Origin: Gammaproteobacteria bacterium RIFCSPHIGHO2_12_FULL_37_14
Lineage (GTDB): Bacteria; Pseudomonadota; Gammaproteobacteria; DSM-16500
Direction of reading: 5' to 3'
NCBI GenBank assembly: GCA_001801485.1
Contig: MGXV01000009.1
Coordinates: 1 to 9,292, forward strand
DNA length: 9,292 bases
This document shows positions 1 to 7,087 of this stretch, one piece after another; within the stretch, counting starts at the first letter, position 1, and each line of letters opens with the position of its first letter. The notes beneath the pieces are model-generated. The model saw only the letters and a program-made list of their open reading frames with translations, was not told the origin of the DNA and searched no databases. The translations under genes were made by a program, and so were the position numbers.

Positions 1-186
1 AGTGTTATATTGTACCACAATGAATCTCGACGAATATTTTCAGTGATTAACATAACTTGTTGATATTTAGTTGACTTGAAACTCATGCGTCAGCGGTGCA
101 TGCGATGATTAGTTTAACAAGGTCAATAGGCAGTGAAAATTTTAAAATCTGATTGGTTTTGAACAGCTAATCCCCGAGGTCTTTTT

Positions 187-954
187 ATGGAAGCAATTGG
201 TGTTTTAATATTATTTCTCACTTTTATCCTTGGCTGTTTCATTGCTATAAAAACTTACTTAAAATTTTCAACGCATCCACTTTATTTAATCGGAATATAT
301 TTGCTTGGTATTTTGTTAGGAGTGGGTGTTTTAACAATTAATTATTGGCATCTTTATCGATTAAATAGCATCATTGTTCCTTTTACGGTCATCTCTGGGA
401 ATGAACTAAAATTTAATTTTGTTCCCAAATACAGTGGCGATTACAGTGTTGATATTACCTTCTTAAATAAAGAAATGAATAAAAAATATGATTCATGTGA
501 TTTTATCTACTCACTAGTAAACCAAACAATTAGAAGAACAGAAAAAGATTGTAAGAATGAACTTATTTATCGAACAATAAATGCAGATATTAGTAATCAT
601 CATTTTATTAAAAAATTACAATACAATGAACTCGAATCAGGAATTGATTGGGGATTTTATAATCATAATTTAAAACACCCCGCACTCCACATATATGAAT
701 TTCATAGTGTCAAAAATATAGTTGTTCCGGTACGTATTAAAATTGATGCAACTCGTGAAGAAATTCAACTAGCAAAACCCACAATAGTCATTGGGCCATT
801 AGAGGATGCTTGGAGAAACGGTGTTATTCTTACTATGGGTGGAAAAGCTATGATTTTCATTTCATTTGCTCTTCCTTTTATTTTATTAATCATTCTATTT
901 TTGTTTAAATATATAGGTAATTACTTCATTAAAGTTCTTTCCAAGAAATTATGA
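187..954 (+). CDS. Hypothetical membrane protein with a large extramembrane domain (255 aa)
   Basis: I do not recognise this protein. The sequence shows two N-terminal hydrophobic segments (about residues 4-22 and 32-52) and a third near the C-terminus (about 219-243), followed by a short lysine-rich tail. Between them, residues 54-218 form a polar domain rich in alternating beta-type stretches such as FNFVPKYSGDYSVDITF. The domain holds two cysteines (C104 and C122) that could pair if it lies in the periplasm. The ATG at 187 follows a GAGGT ribosome binding site with six bases between, which supports this start. The neighbour downstream is on the opposite strand and ends 73 bases away, so the gene appears to be monocistronic. 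Base composition is AT-rich like the cyo genes. The coding call is good because of length, binding site and coherent topology; the function is unknown, and a sensor or envelope role would be a guess. Confidence 0.8.
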   Translation: MEAIGVLILFLTFILGCFIAIKTYLKFSTHPLYLIGIYLLGILLGVGVLTINYWHLYRLNSIIVPFTVISGNELKFNFVPKYSGDYSVDITFLNKEMNKKYDSCDFIYSLVNQTIRRTEKDCKNELIYRTINADISNHHFIKKLQYNELESGIDWGFYNHNLKHPALHIYEFHSVKNIVVPVRIKIDATREEIQLAKPTIVIGPLEDAWRNGVILTMGGKAMIFISFALPFILLIILFLFKYIGNYFIKVLSKKL

Positions 955-1027
955 AATAATCCTTGTGTTGCATTCACGGACGAATCTTGCTGGTACCCTT
1001 TTAGTGTTATTTTGAGTTCAGAAAACC

Positions 1028-1576
1028 CTAGTTTGTCGGAGAAGCCAATCCCTCTAAAGGATTTGTATCTTCAATTTGAACACGGGTTGCATTTATGAAA
1101 CGACCAAGCATATTTACATAGCTTAAGCATAAAATAAGTTCAGTGCCTAATTCAATAGAATAACGTTGAAAAAGTTCTTTGAAAGTTGCATCAGTCAAAT
1201 GTGCGTTTACAGTGAGCTCTTCAGATATACGACACATAAAGTTTTCTTCTGTTCCTAAACTAACCACAGGATTTTCTGTTCGAATAATTTCAATCTCATT
1301 GTCAGTTACACCATTAGATTTTGAAAGAAAAATATGCTGATGCCATTCATATTTTGATTTAAGCAAATGCGCTTGCCTTAATATTGCAATTTGACGCAAT
1401 CTGCGGTTAAATTTCCCATCGCCAAGTAAAGATTTAGCTAATTGCACATAAGGATGAAAACTTTCTGGAACGTTTGCAAGCATCCGAAAAACGTTCAGGG
1501 AAGGAAGCTGATTTAGTGTTTTGCGAATTACTTCGGATAATTGCTCATCTTTTGGTAAGGGAACAGATGCAAACAT
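1028..1576 (-). CDS. Carboxymuconolactone decarboxylase (CMD) family protein, AhpD-like fold, no CxxC (182 aa)
   Basis: The central helical region, residues 58-98, reads like the CMD core: RRLRQIAILRQAHLLKSKYE, then WHQH, then a K/NGVTDNEIEII segment. CMD proteins are small all-helical proteins that form oligomers. The family includes gamma-carboxymuconolactone decarboxylases, AhpD peroxidase partners and many members of unknown substrate. The AhpD redox pair CxxC is absent here: the site carries EWHQH at residues 77-81, so a thiol peroxidase role is unlikely. A TTG 24 bases upstream (1600) opens the same frame, but the ATG at 1576 has a strong AAGGAG eight bases ahead of it and is chosen. 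The protein ends about 30 residues after the last predicted core helix, which is normal. It is cytoplasmic, with no signal peptide. The gene is alone on its strand, converging with the membrane gene to its left, and beyond its start lies about 1 kb without an intact gene. The substrate cannot be told from sequence. Confidence 0.85.
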   Translation of the reverse strand: MFASVPLPKDEQLSEVIRKTLNQLPSLNVFRMLANVPESFHPYVQLAKSLLGDGKFNRRLRQIAILRQAHLLKSKYEWHQHIFLSKSNGVTDNEIEIIRTENPVVSLGTEENFMCRISEELTVNAHLTDATFKELFQRYSIELGTELILCLSYVNMLGRFINATRVQIEDTNPLEGLASPTN

Positions 1577-2098
1577 TTTTGTATCTCCTTTATCAGTCAA
1601 ATATTAAAGCATCACCGGCTAATTTAACTTATTAATCTTTAAAGCTTGAGCAATTATTTCAGGAGCTAATGCATCACTACTTCATGGTGATTCACATAGT
1701 ATATGCCCATTGTTTCATCCCTGGCTCATCACTTTCAATGTTTTTGAATAATTGATTGATAACCATCGTGCGTTTTTCAAGCAACGCATCGTCGCTGGAC
1801 GCAGTGTTTGTACCTTAGGGCCTTTTAGGGCCAGTGTCACGGAAGCTGCGACCAACCGCCATGAGTGTTCATTGAGCAACTAATTATAGTCGAGTAAGAG
1901 GCTGGCATGCCAACCCCTCCTCAAAGGTAGGGCCGAGCAATGGCGCAGTAATTAAATTAATTAATCCTGTCTCCATCGCCCGCCAGGCCCAAGGGTACGG
2001 ACGCACCGACCAGGTGCCACTTTAGGATTTAGTCATGACGCCCATTGAGCTTTGGGACTAATAAACTGATTCTTCTTTATTAAAAATGCCTTCTTGTA
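1577..2098. other. Gene-free stretch with a GC-richer segment, probably decayed DNA
   Basis: No intact gene was found over these ~520 bases on either strand. By hand count, 1801-2040 is about 52% G+C, clearly above the AT-rich genes around it. Short open stretches exist but shift frame or stop quickly. The most protein-like is on the minus strand: an ATG at 1766 (MVINQLFKNIESDEPGMKQ...) runs 24 codons to a TGA at 1692, and the frame is open upstream only to a stop near 1819. A ten-base palindrome TGGCATGCCA lies at 1903-1912, and GGGCC is repeated directly around 1819-1832. The composition and position beside an intron stub suggest remains of foreign DNA, but I cannot name a source. Confidence 0.45.
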
Positions 2099-2456
2099 TG
2101 TCCCAGAAGAAAACTCTGGTAGCAAGGTAGGCTCTATAACTGGGACACAGGAAATGAACTGAAAGACAAACAAGGTGGCGGATGGGTGCGTAGTAACAAC
2201 GAAGTGAGGTAACGCTCATGGAGTAAAGGCACCCTGTTGATAGCAAATTTTCTAACAACAAAGAAGGCAATGGTGAATGATAAAAACACCAATGAACTTG
2301 CAAGACTTGAGAAGGAAAATATATGTTAAAGCGAAGACCGAAAAGCAATGGCGCTTTTGGGGATTGTATGTTTATATCGGCAAATTAGAAACTCTGCGAG
2401 AATTCTACAAGCTAGCTAAACAAAATAACGGAGCGCCAGGAACTGGAGACGAATAG
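2099..2456 (+). mobile_element. Group II intron remnant (5'-side RNA part plus start of the intron ORF)
   Basis: The segment has the layout of a bacterial group II intron read rightward: structured non-coding RNA leading into a reverse transcriptase start. The RNA-like part (about 2099-2276) includes an eight-base inverted repeat, TGTCCCAG at 2099-2106 pairing with CTGGGACA at 2140-2147. It also contains the run GGAGTAAAGGCACCC near 2220-2234, which I associate from memory with introns of this maturase family. The identification rests mainly on the encoded protein (see the next entry). The left boundary is uncertain: a GTGCG, the usual intron 5' end, occurs at 2187, but it lies only 90 bases before the ORF, too close for complete domains I-III. 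No domain V hairpin and no intron 3' end were found downstream before the cyo genes. The element is therefore truncated and cannot splice or move by itself. Confidence 0.65.
2277..2456 (+). pseudogene. Truncated group II intron reverse transcriptase/maturase, N-terminal ~55 residues
   Basis: Translation from the ATG at 2277 gives a 59-residue frame. Its segments match the N-terminus of group II intron maturases: MNLQDLRRKIYVKAKTEKQ, then WRFWGLYVYIGKLETLRE, then LAKQNNGAPG. In intact members the last motif continues as IDG followed by the reverse transcriptase fingers and palm (including the YADD box), the maturase X domain and often an endonuclease domain, several hundred residues in all. 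Here the likeness stops right after NNGAPG (around base 2440). The frame reads TGDE and hits TAG at 2454-2456. None of the catalytic blocks is found afterwards in any frame before cyoD, so most of the gene was deleted rather than merely frameshifted. A second in-frame ATG at 2292 may be the original start. The stub is dead as an enzyme. Confidence 0.8.
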
Positions 2457-2603
2457 ATGGTAAGAATTAAACGGGCACGCAGTTGGAAACAACCGATACA
2501 GCCAAGTTCAAACCTGCACTACACCGCGCCAGTTCCTGACCCTCCAATAGCGCACTGCAACGATTTAAAAGAAGAATGTGCTGTTTTAGATCGACATAAA
2601 TTA
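2457..2603. other. Short junction region between the intron stub and cyoD
   Basis: This is sequence of unknown origin between the broken reverse transcriptase and the end of cyoD. A rightward frame starts at the ATG at 2457 (MVRIKRARSWKQPIQPSS...) and runs 55 codons to TAA at 2622-2624, but it lacks a ribosome binding site, resembles nothing I know and overlaps the end of cyoD. It is not called as a gene. The ten bases CAGGAACTGG at 2437-2446 recur inverted at 2529-2538 (CCAGTTCCTG), and GCGCCAG is repeated directly at 2433-2439 and 2526-2532. These could mark the deletion or insertion junction. No stem-loop with a T-run that would serve as a cyo terminator was found. Confidence 0.35.
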
Positions 2604-2936
2604 TCACATCAAATTATAATTTAAATCCGACATAATCCATAATGTACCAAATACAAGACAGAATAAAATCACTCCGGTAAAGACGAAAGACATTACATTC
2701 AATTTACCATGCTCTGTTTGTGTATTTAGACGCAGAAAAAAGATAACTTGCACCAAGAATTGAATAATGGCTGATAAGAAAATGATGACAAATGTTATAT
2801 TTTTTGGAAATACTTGGGCCATCACAGCACCAAATGAGATTAAAGTCAAAATGACACATGCAATAAGCCCAATCAGATAAATGCTTAATGTTTTTTGACC
2901 TGTACCAAAATCGGGTAGATTATTCTGTGCATGCAT
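2604..2936 (-). CDS. cyoD: Cytochrome bo-type ubiquinol oxidase subunit IV, CyoD (110 aa)
   Basis: This is the small non-catalytic subunit of the cytochrome bo oxidase, needed in E. coli for stable assembly of the copper/heme site in subunit I. The protein has three transmembrane helices at about residues 18-40, 46-68 and 80-102. It ends with the family's typical tail, GTLWIMSDLNYNLM, and its length (110 aa) equals that of E. coli CyoD (109). The frame is open further upstream inside cyoC, but the ATG at 2936 is preceded by GGGAG nine bases away and matches the family start, so it is chosen. Only one base separates it from the cyoC stop (TAA A ATG), which implies translational coupling. It is the last recognisable gene of the operon. 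The usual next gene, cyoE (heme O synthase), is absent and decayed mobile DNA begins just downstream. Confidence 0.95.
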   Translation of the reverse strand: MHAQNNLPDFGTGQKTLSIYLIGLIACVILTLISFGAVMAQVFPKNITFVIIFLSAIIQFLVQVIFFLRLNTQTEHGKLNVMSFVFTGVILFCLVFGTLWIMSDLNYNLM

Positions 2937-2937
2937 T

Positions 2938-3534
2938 TTAAAGTGCTCCCACGAGGTAAACAACCGTAAATACAAAAATCCACACAATATCTAAGAAATT
3001 CCAAAACAAACCCAAGTAAGTCATACGTCTCTTTACGATATGCGTTTCCCGTATGAAAGATAATTGAATGATCATTATCAAAACCCAAAACAACCCACAG
3101 CTTACGTGCAAACCGTGGGTACCAACCAGAGTGAAAAATGAAGATGCTTTGCCACTATAGTCCCAGCGAAAACCTTCTGATGCGAGATTAATAAACTCTC
3201 TCAGTTCCAAGAAAACAAAACAAAGGCCGAATAGAAATGAAATGACAAGCCAAGTTTGAACTTTCGCAATTTTATCTTGATTTAGATTTAAAACGGCTAA
3301 GCCAAAAACAAAATTAGAGGCTAATAAAAAGAATGTTTCAATCAACACATATTTTAAATCGATATAATTTTTTAAATCGGGTCCACCTGTGCCTGGCATA
3401 TTTAAGACAATAAATGTGGCAAATAACACGCTAAATAAAATGCAATCGCTCATGATATATAACCAAAAGCCAAAGACATCACTTTCATCACTTTCAAGAT
3501 AATGTTGATGCTCTTCTGTCATTTCCCTATGCAT
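2938..3534 (-). CDS. cyoC: Cytochrome bo-type ubiquinol oxidase subunit III, CyoC (198 aa)
   Basis: Subunit III of the heme-copper quinol oxidase is a five-helix inner membrane protein that packs against subunit I and holds no redox cofactor. The recognisable blocks are [20 protein letters not shown] near the N-terminus (first helix), [15 protein letters not shown] in the middle, and [18 protein letters not shown] at the C-terminus, all closely like E. coli CyoC (204 aa). The ATG at 3534 is used because AGGGAG lies eight bases ahead of it. A second ATG at 3523 has its purine run too close to serve. With this start the gene overlaps the end of cyoB by 16 bases, and its stop sits one base before cyoD, so the three genes are surely co-transcribed and probably translationally coupled. 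The length and all core motifs are intact. Confidence 0.96.
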   Translation of the reverse strand: MHREMTEEHQHYLESDESDVFGFWLYIMSDCILFSVLFATFIVLNMPGTGGPDLKNYIDLKYVLIETFFLLASNFVFGLAVLNLNQDKIAKVQTWLVISFLFGLCFVFLELREFINLASEGFRWDYSGKASSFFTLVGTHGLHVSCGLFWVLIMIIQLSFIRETHIVKRRMTYLGLFWNFLDIVWIFVFTVVYLVGAL

Positions 3535-5528
3535 TCAATCATCTCCCTAAGGTGTGCCAACTCTGTTTCTTTAACAGTTTTCTCATCAATATAATAATTC
3601 GTATCGGTGTCAAATGTTCTTGCAATCGCAGTAACAATCATGCCAAAAAATCCAATAACGCCCGGAATCCACATTTGCCACACCAAAGCAAAACCAGTGA
3701 TACCAGCAAGAATTCCAATGAGAAAACCTGCCGGTGTATTTTTTGGCATATGAATGGGCTGGAAATGCAAATTTTTAGGACGCACATGTCCTTCACCAAT
3801 CGTTTTTTCTTTATGGACCCAAAAAGCATCCCTTTCATCTACTACTGGGAGATGCGCAAAATTATAAACAGGTGCAGGGGAAGCTACAGACCACTCTAAC
3901 GTGCGCGCATTCCAAGGGTCACCCGTACAATCACGCAATTGTTGGCGATTTTTGATACTTACAATGAGTTGTCCGATTAACAAAAATATGCCGATCAAAA
4001 TAAAACTCGCACCAATAGCGGCAACGATTAAATAAGGTTGAAACATGACATTTGTATAATGATTGACGCGACGCATAAATCCATTTAAGCCCATAACGTA
4101 GAGCGGCATAAAGGCAACATAAAAACCAAGAACCCAAAAAATGAATGCCCATTTTCCCCAGCGTTCATCTAATTTGAAACCCGTCGCTTTAGGAAACCAA
4201 TAAACAATGCCCGCGAAATAGCCAAACAAAACTCCACCAATGATGACATTATGAAAATGTGCCACGAGAAATAAACTATTATGTACTTGAAAATCAACAG
4301 GCGGAACGGCCATCATGACGCCAGTCATGCCACCAATCGCAAACGTGGTAAAAAATGCAATCACCCATAACATGGGGGTTGCCAAAATAATGCGGCCTAA
4401 ATACATCGTAAATAGCCAATTAAATATTTTAACGCCAGTTGGAACCGCAATAATCATAGTAGCAATGCCAAAAAAACTGTTAACATTTGCGCTTGCGCCC
4501 ATCGTAAAAAAGTGATGTACCCAAACAATAAAAGATAAAAAAGCAATTACAATGATGGCCCATACCATCGTGGCATAACCAAATAATGTTTTTTGACTGA
4601 AAGTGGCAACCACTTCAGAAAACACACCAAATGCGGGCAAGATTAAAATATAAACTTCTGGATGTCCCCATGCCCAAATTAAATTGATATACATCATGAC
4701 ATTCCCGCCAGCGAAATCGGTAAAGAAGTGCATCCCGAATATGCGGTCTAAAAATAGTAAAGCCAATGTCACGGTTAAAACAGGAAATGCGAGTACAATT
4801 AAAATCATCGAGCATAAAACTGACCAAACGAAAATTGGCATTTTCATTAAAGTCATACCCTTGCATCGCATTTTAATGATGGTAACAATAAAATTGATAC
4901 CCGATAACAAAGTCCCGACCCCTGAAATTTGTAGTGACCAAATAAAATAATCAACTCCGACGGTTGGACTGTAGTACATTTCTGATAAAGGTGGATAGGC
5001 AAGCCAACCTGTTTGAGCGAAATCACCAATGACAAGGGATGCCATACACAACATAGCGGCTGAAAATGTGAGCCAAAAACTAAGAGAATTTAAATATGGA
5101 AAAGCAACATCGCGCGCGCCAATTTGTAACGGTACTACCAGGTTAAGTAAACCAAACATCATAGGCATAGCGACGAAAAAAATCATAATCACGCCGTGTG
5201 CAGAAAAAATCTGATCGTAATGTTCAGGCGGCAAATAGCCAAGACTGGATCCAGCAGCAAGTGCTTGTTGCGAACGCATCAAAATTGCATCGGAAAAGCC
5301 GCGTAATAGCATCACAAAGGAAAGAATTAAATACATGAGGCCAATTTTTTTATGATCGACGCTGACAAGCCATTCACGCCAAATATAAGCCCATTTGCCA
5401 TAGAGGGTGATTACAACTACTGTTGCTAAAATAACAAGAACCATAAATGCTCCAGCACCCATGATGATGCCAGATTGAAACGGAATAGCACTCAAGGTTA
5501 ACTTACCAAAAAATAAATGTTCTAACAT
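3519..5528 (-). CDS. cyoB: Cytochrome bo-type ubiquinol oxidase subunit I, CyoB (669 aa)
   Basis: This is the catalytic subunit: it takes electrons from ubiquinol through low-spin heme b to the heme o/CuB centre, reduces O2 to water and pumps protons across the inner membrane. Numbering runs five ahead of E. coli CyoB (663 aa), and every key residue I checked is present. Heme b ligands are H111 and H426, and the high-spin heme ligand is H424. CuB ligands are H289, H338 and H339, with the cross-link tyrosine at Y293 in WGHPEVYIL. The D-channel has D140 and E291, and the K-channel has K367. The quinol site has R76, D80, H103 and Q106, which marks a quinol rather than a cytochrome c oxidase. R486-R487 are the propionate arginines. 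About 15 hydrophobic helices are visible. The start ATG at 5528 follows AGGGA with five bases between, and lies eight bases after the cyoA stop. The gene looks fully functional. Confidence 0.98.
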   Translation of the reverse strand: MLEHLFFGKLTLSAIPFQSGIIMGAGAFMVLVILATVVVITLYGKWAYIWREWLVSVDHKKIGLMYLILSFVMLLRGFSDAILMRSQQALAAGSSLGYLPPEHYDQIFSAHGVIMIFFVAMPMMFGLLNLVVPLQIGARDVAFPYLNSLSFWLTFSAAMLCMASLVIGDFAQTGWLAYPPLSEMYYSPTVGVDYFIWSLQISGVGTLLSGINFIVTIIKMRCKGMTLMKMPIFVWSVLCSMILIVLAFPVLTVTLALLFLDRIFGMHFFTDFAGGNVMMYINLIWAWGHPEVYILILPAFGVFSEVVATFSQKTLFGYATMVWAIIVIAFLSFIVWVHHFFTMGASANVNSFFGIATMIIAVPTGVKIFNWLFTMYLGRIILATPMLWVIAFFTTFAIGGMTGVMMAVPPVDFQVHNSLFLVAHFHNVIIGGVLFGYFAGIVYWFPKATGFKLDERWGKWAFIFWVLGFYVAFMPLYVMGLNGFMRRVNHYTNVMFQPYLIVAAIGASFILIGIFLLIGQLIVSIKNRQQLRDCTGDPWNARTLEWSVASPAPVYNFAHLPVVDERDAFWVHKEKTIGEGHVRPKNLHFQPIHMPKNTPAGFLIGILAGITGFALVWQMWIPGVIGFFGMIVTAIARTFDTDTNYYIDEKTVKETELAHLREMIECIGK

Positions 5529-5536
5529 GGCTGTCC

Positions 5537-6427
5537 CTATGCTATCGAATAATCCAAATGACCAAGATTTGAACGCGGATGTTCAGTGCCAAATGAATTC
5601 ATATATAAAGTCACGACACCATTGAATAATTCTGGTACCACGCCTGAAAAAAATAATGGTGTTTTTTCTAAAGAAGGTTTTAATAATTTATCGTATGTAT
5701 CATTTGTTAATGGTATCGATGATTCTTTTACTTCTGCAAACCATTGTTGCATTTGTTCAGGAGTCACAATATCAACGACAAAATGCATGTCAGAAAAGCC
5801 GGCACCATTAAATTGTGTATTAAGTCCCTCAAGCTTACCTGTTGATGTTGGTAATAAGTTCAAATGAGTACGCATACCGGCCATCGTGTAAATTTGGCTA
5901 CCTAATTGTGGAATGAAAAATGCACTCATGGGAACATTATCAGTCGTTATGGAAAATTCAACCGGTTGATCAACAGCCAAAACGAGGTAATTGATCGTAG
6001 CAATATTTTGTTGTGGATAAATGAATAACCATTTCCAAGGTAATGCAATCACTTGAATTGTTTGTGTCGTTTGATTAGGAACAATCAGACGTTTGAAGGG
6101 GTCGAGGTCGTGCGTTTTCTTCCAAGTCAAAATCGCAAGAACCACAATAATAATACAAGGAATACCCCACCATAGTGTTTCTAAAAAAGTATTATGACTC
6201 CAATTGGGTTTGTAATCTTTAATGCGGTGTGAAGCTTGATAATGAAAAGCGAATGACAAACTCATCACAATAACAGGCAAAACCACGATTAGCATTAAAG
6301 CTAAGGTATCGAAAAATAATCTACGCTCTTCGTTTGCTACAATTCCTTTTGGATCTAATATTCCTGAACAACCTGTCAAACTAATGAGGAATAGGCATCC
6401 TACCAATATTTTCAGCATCCTTGCCAT
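5537..6427 (-). CDS. cyoA: Cytochrome bo-type ubiquinol oxidase subunit II, CyoA lipoprotein (296 aa)
   Basis: Subunit II is a membrane-anchored periplasmic domain that supports the quinol-oxidising complex. The N-terminus is a lipoprotein signal: charged start, hydrophobic stretch, then LTGC with the lipidated cysteine at C20, followed by the family's SGILDPKG. Two transmembrane helices (about 41-62 and 84-104) precede a cupredoxin-like domain (about 120-225) and a C-terminal helical COX-ARM region. The cupredoxin fold contains no cysteine pair, so the CuA site is absent, as expected for a quinol oxidase. The same frame opens at a TTG at 6451, but the ATG at 6427 has GAGG nine bases upstream and gives a normal short signal peptide, so it is preferred. 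The next gene, cyoB, starts eight bases after the stop. This is the first gene of the operon, facing a divergent membrane gene across 89 bases. Confidence 0.96.
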   Translation of the reverse strand: MARMLKILVGCLFLISLTGCSGILDPKGIVANEERRLFFDTLALMLIVVLPVIVMSLSFAFHYQASHRIKDYKPNWSHNTFLETLWWGIPCIIIVVLAILTWKKTHDLDPFKRLIVPNQTTQTIQVIALPWKWLFIYPQQNIATINYLVLAVDQPVEFSITTDNVPMSAFFIPQLGSQIYTMAGMRTHLNLLPTSTGKLEGLNTQFNGAGFSDMHFVVDIVTPEQMQQWFAEVKESSIPLTNDTYDKLLKPSLEKTPLFFSGVVPELFNGVVTLYMNSFGTEHPRSNLGHLDYSIA

Positions 6428-6476
6428 TCTAGCTAACCTCAGAATTTTCAAATATTAAATATTATCAGCTAATGAT

Positions 6477-6505
6477 ATGCTATTCCTTTAGCACTTATAA
6501 CACAA
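6477..6505 (-). promoter_or_regulatory. Candidate sigma-70 promoter for cyoABCD
   Basis: In the AT-rich 89-base gap between cyoA and the divergent gene, the minus strand carries TTGTGT (6505-6500), a 17-base spacer and TAGCAT (6482-6477). These match the consensus at 3/6 and 4/6 positions with ideal spacing. The position would give a leader of about 40 bases before the cyoA ATG. Because the match is modest and the region is AT-rich by nature, chance is possible. No clear binding site for ArcA or Fnr could be identified by eye. Confidence 0.25.
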
Positions 6506-6516
6506 AGGAACGAACA

Positions 6517-6906
6517 ATGTTAGATTACATAGCGTTTGCTCGTTGGTTTGGTTTGGTCTCCATTATTTTGTCTATAGGAATTTTATTTAATATTGAAGAC
6601 GCGCGCCAAATGGCTAGAAATATGGTGAAAAACGAAAGCGGATATATCATGGGAGGTGTATTCCCTATCATTTTTGGTAGTTTATCTCTTTTATTCGCCA
6701 ATAGCTTTGAATTAAGTTGGCGTTTACTCATTACGTTGGTTGGCGCAAGTACATTGTTAGTAGGTGCTTTCCGAGTCATATTTGTTAATAAATGGAAACA
6801 GTTGATTTCACGTCATATAGAAGCCATCCCATTTTTGTTTAGTTTATTTGGATTGATGTTTGGTGTGATCTTACTCTATGTGGGATTTGTTGTAGAAAAT
6901 TTATAA
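6517..6906 (+). CDS. Hypothetical small four-helix membrane protein (129 aa)
   Basis: I cannot name a family for this protein. It has four predicted transmembrane helices at about residues 5-24, 41-60, 67-86 and 102-125, with short loops and two basic patches (residues 29-38 and 88-98). Helix 2 starts with the striking SGYIMGGVFPIIFGSL, and the first loop reads NIEDARQMARNMVKN, which would face the cytoplasm by the positive-inside rule. The frame is open back to 6472, but the ATG at 6517 has AAAGGAA with seven bases between and starts directly into helix 1, so the shorter form is chosen. The gene is divergent from cyoA, so the two may share a control region. That position makes a link to respiration conceivable but proves nothing. 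Composition matches its neighbours. It is not a fragment: both ends are clean and the topology is balanced. Confidence 0.8.
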   Translation: MLDYIAFARWFGLVSIILSIGILFNIEDARQMARNMVKNESGYIMGGVFPIIFGSLSLLFANSFELSWRLLITLVGASTLLVGAFRVIFVNKWKQLISRHIEAIPFLFSLFGLMFGVILLYVGFVVENL

Positions 6907-7087
6907 ATGATCAATAGCGGTTAGAGAGCTCCGGTTCTTTCTAATTTTAGCTATTCATGCCAACACCACAGCAATATTCACAGCAATAACTAGATTTGAG
7001 GAGGTTTACAAAAGCCCTCCAAACTGCTGCAATAGGGGTTCTAGAAGTATGCCGCAACAATGCACAGTTTAGATTGATTTCTCCTAC

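Noticed and set aside
71..99. TTGACT as the -35 box of a promoter for the first membrane gene
   Set aside because: At the proper spacing the next hexamer is CGGTGC, which bears no likeness to a -10 box.
1598..1600. TTG at 1600 as the start of the CMD-family gene
   Set aside because: The AAGGAG ribosome binding site lies between this TTG and the ATG at 1576, so translation must begin at the ATG.
2187..2191. GTGCG as the 5' end of the group II intron
   Set aside because: It matches the usual GUGYG start but is only 90 bases before the maturase ORF, too close for complete intron domains I-III, and RNA-like pairing exists further upstream.
2058..2348. Minus-strand 96-codon open frame opposite the intron region
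   Set aside because: It lies antisense to the intron RNA and the start of its maturase, lacks a ribosome binding site and has an implausible composition; it is a shadow frame.
2457..2624. Rightward 55-codon frame MVRIKRARSWKQ...
   Set aside because: It has no ribosome binding site, overlaps the end of cyoD on the other strand and lies in a rearranged junction; likely chance.
3552..5214. Several open frames of 60-115 codons on both strands inside cyoB
   Set aside because: They overlap a strongly conserved catalytic gene in other frames and show no independent support.
6449..6451. TTG at 6451 as the start of cyoA
   Set aside because: The ATG at 6427 has GAGG nine bases upstream and yields a standard lipoprotein signal; the longer form adds eight unneeded residues.
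7000..7020. GGAGG...CCTCC hairpin between the membrane gene and the PLP enzyme as a terminator
   Set aside because: The stem is only five base pairs with an 11-base loop and no T-run follows on either strand, so it does not qualify as an intrinsic terminator.
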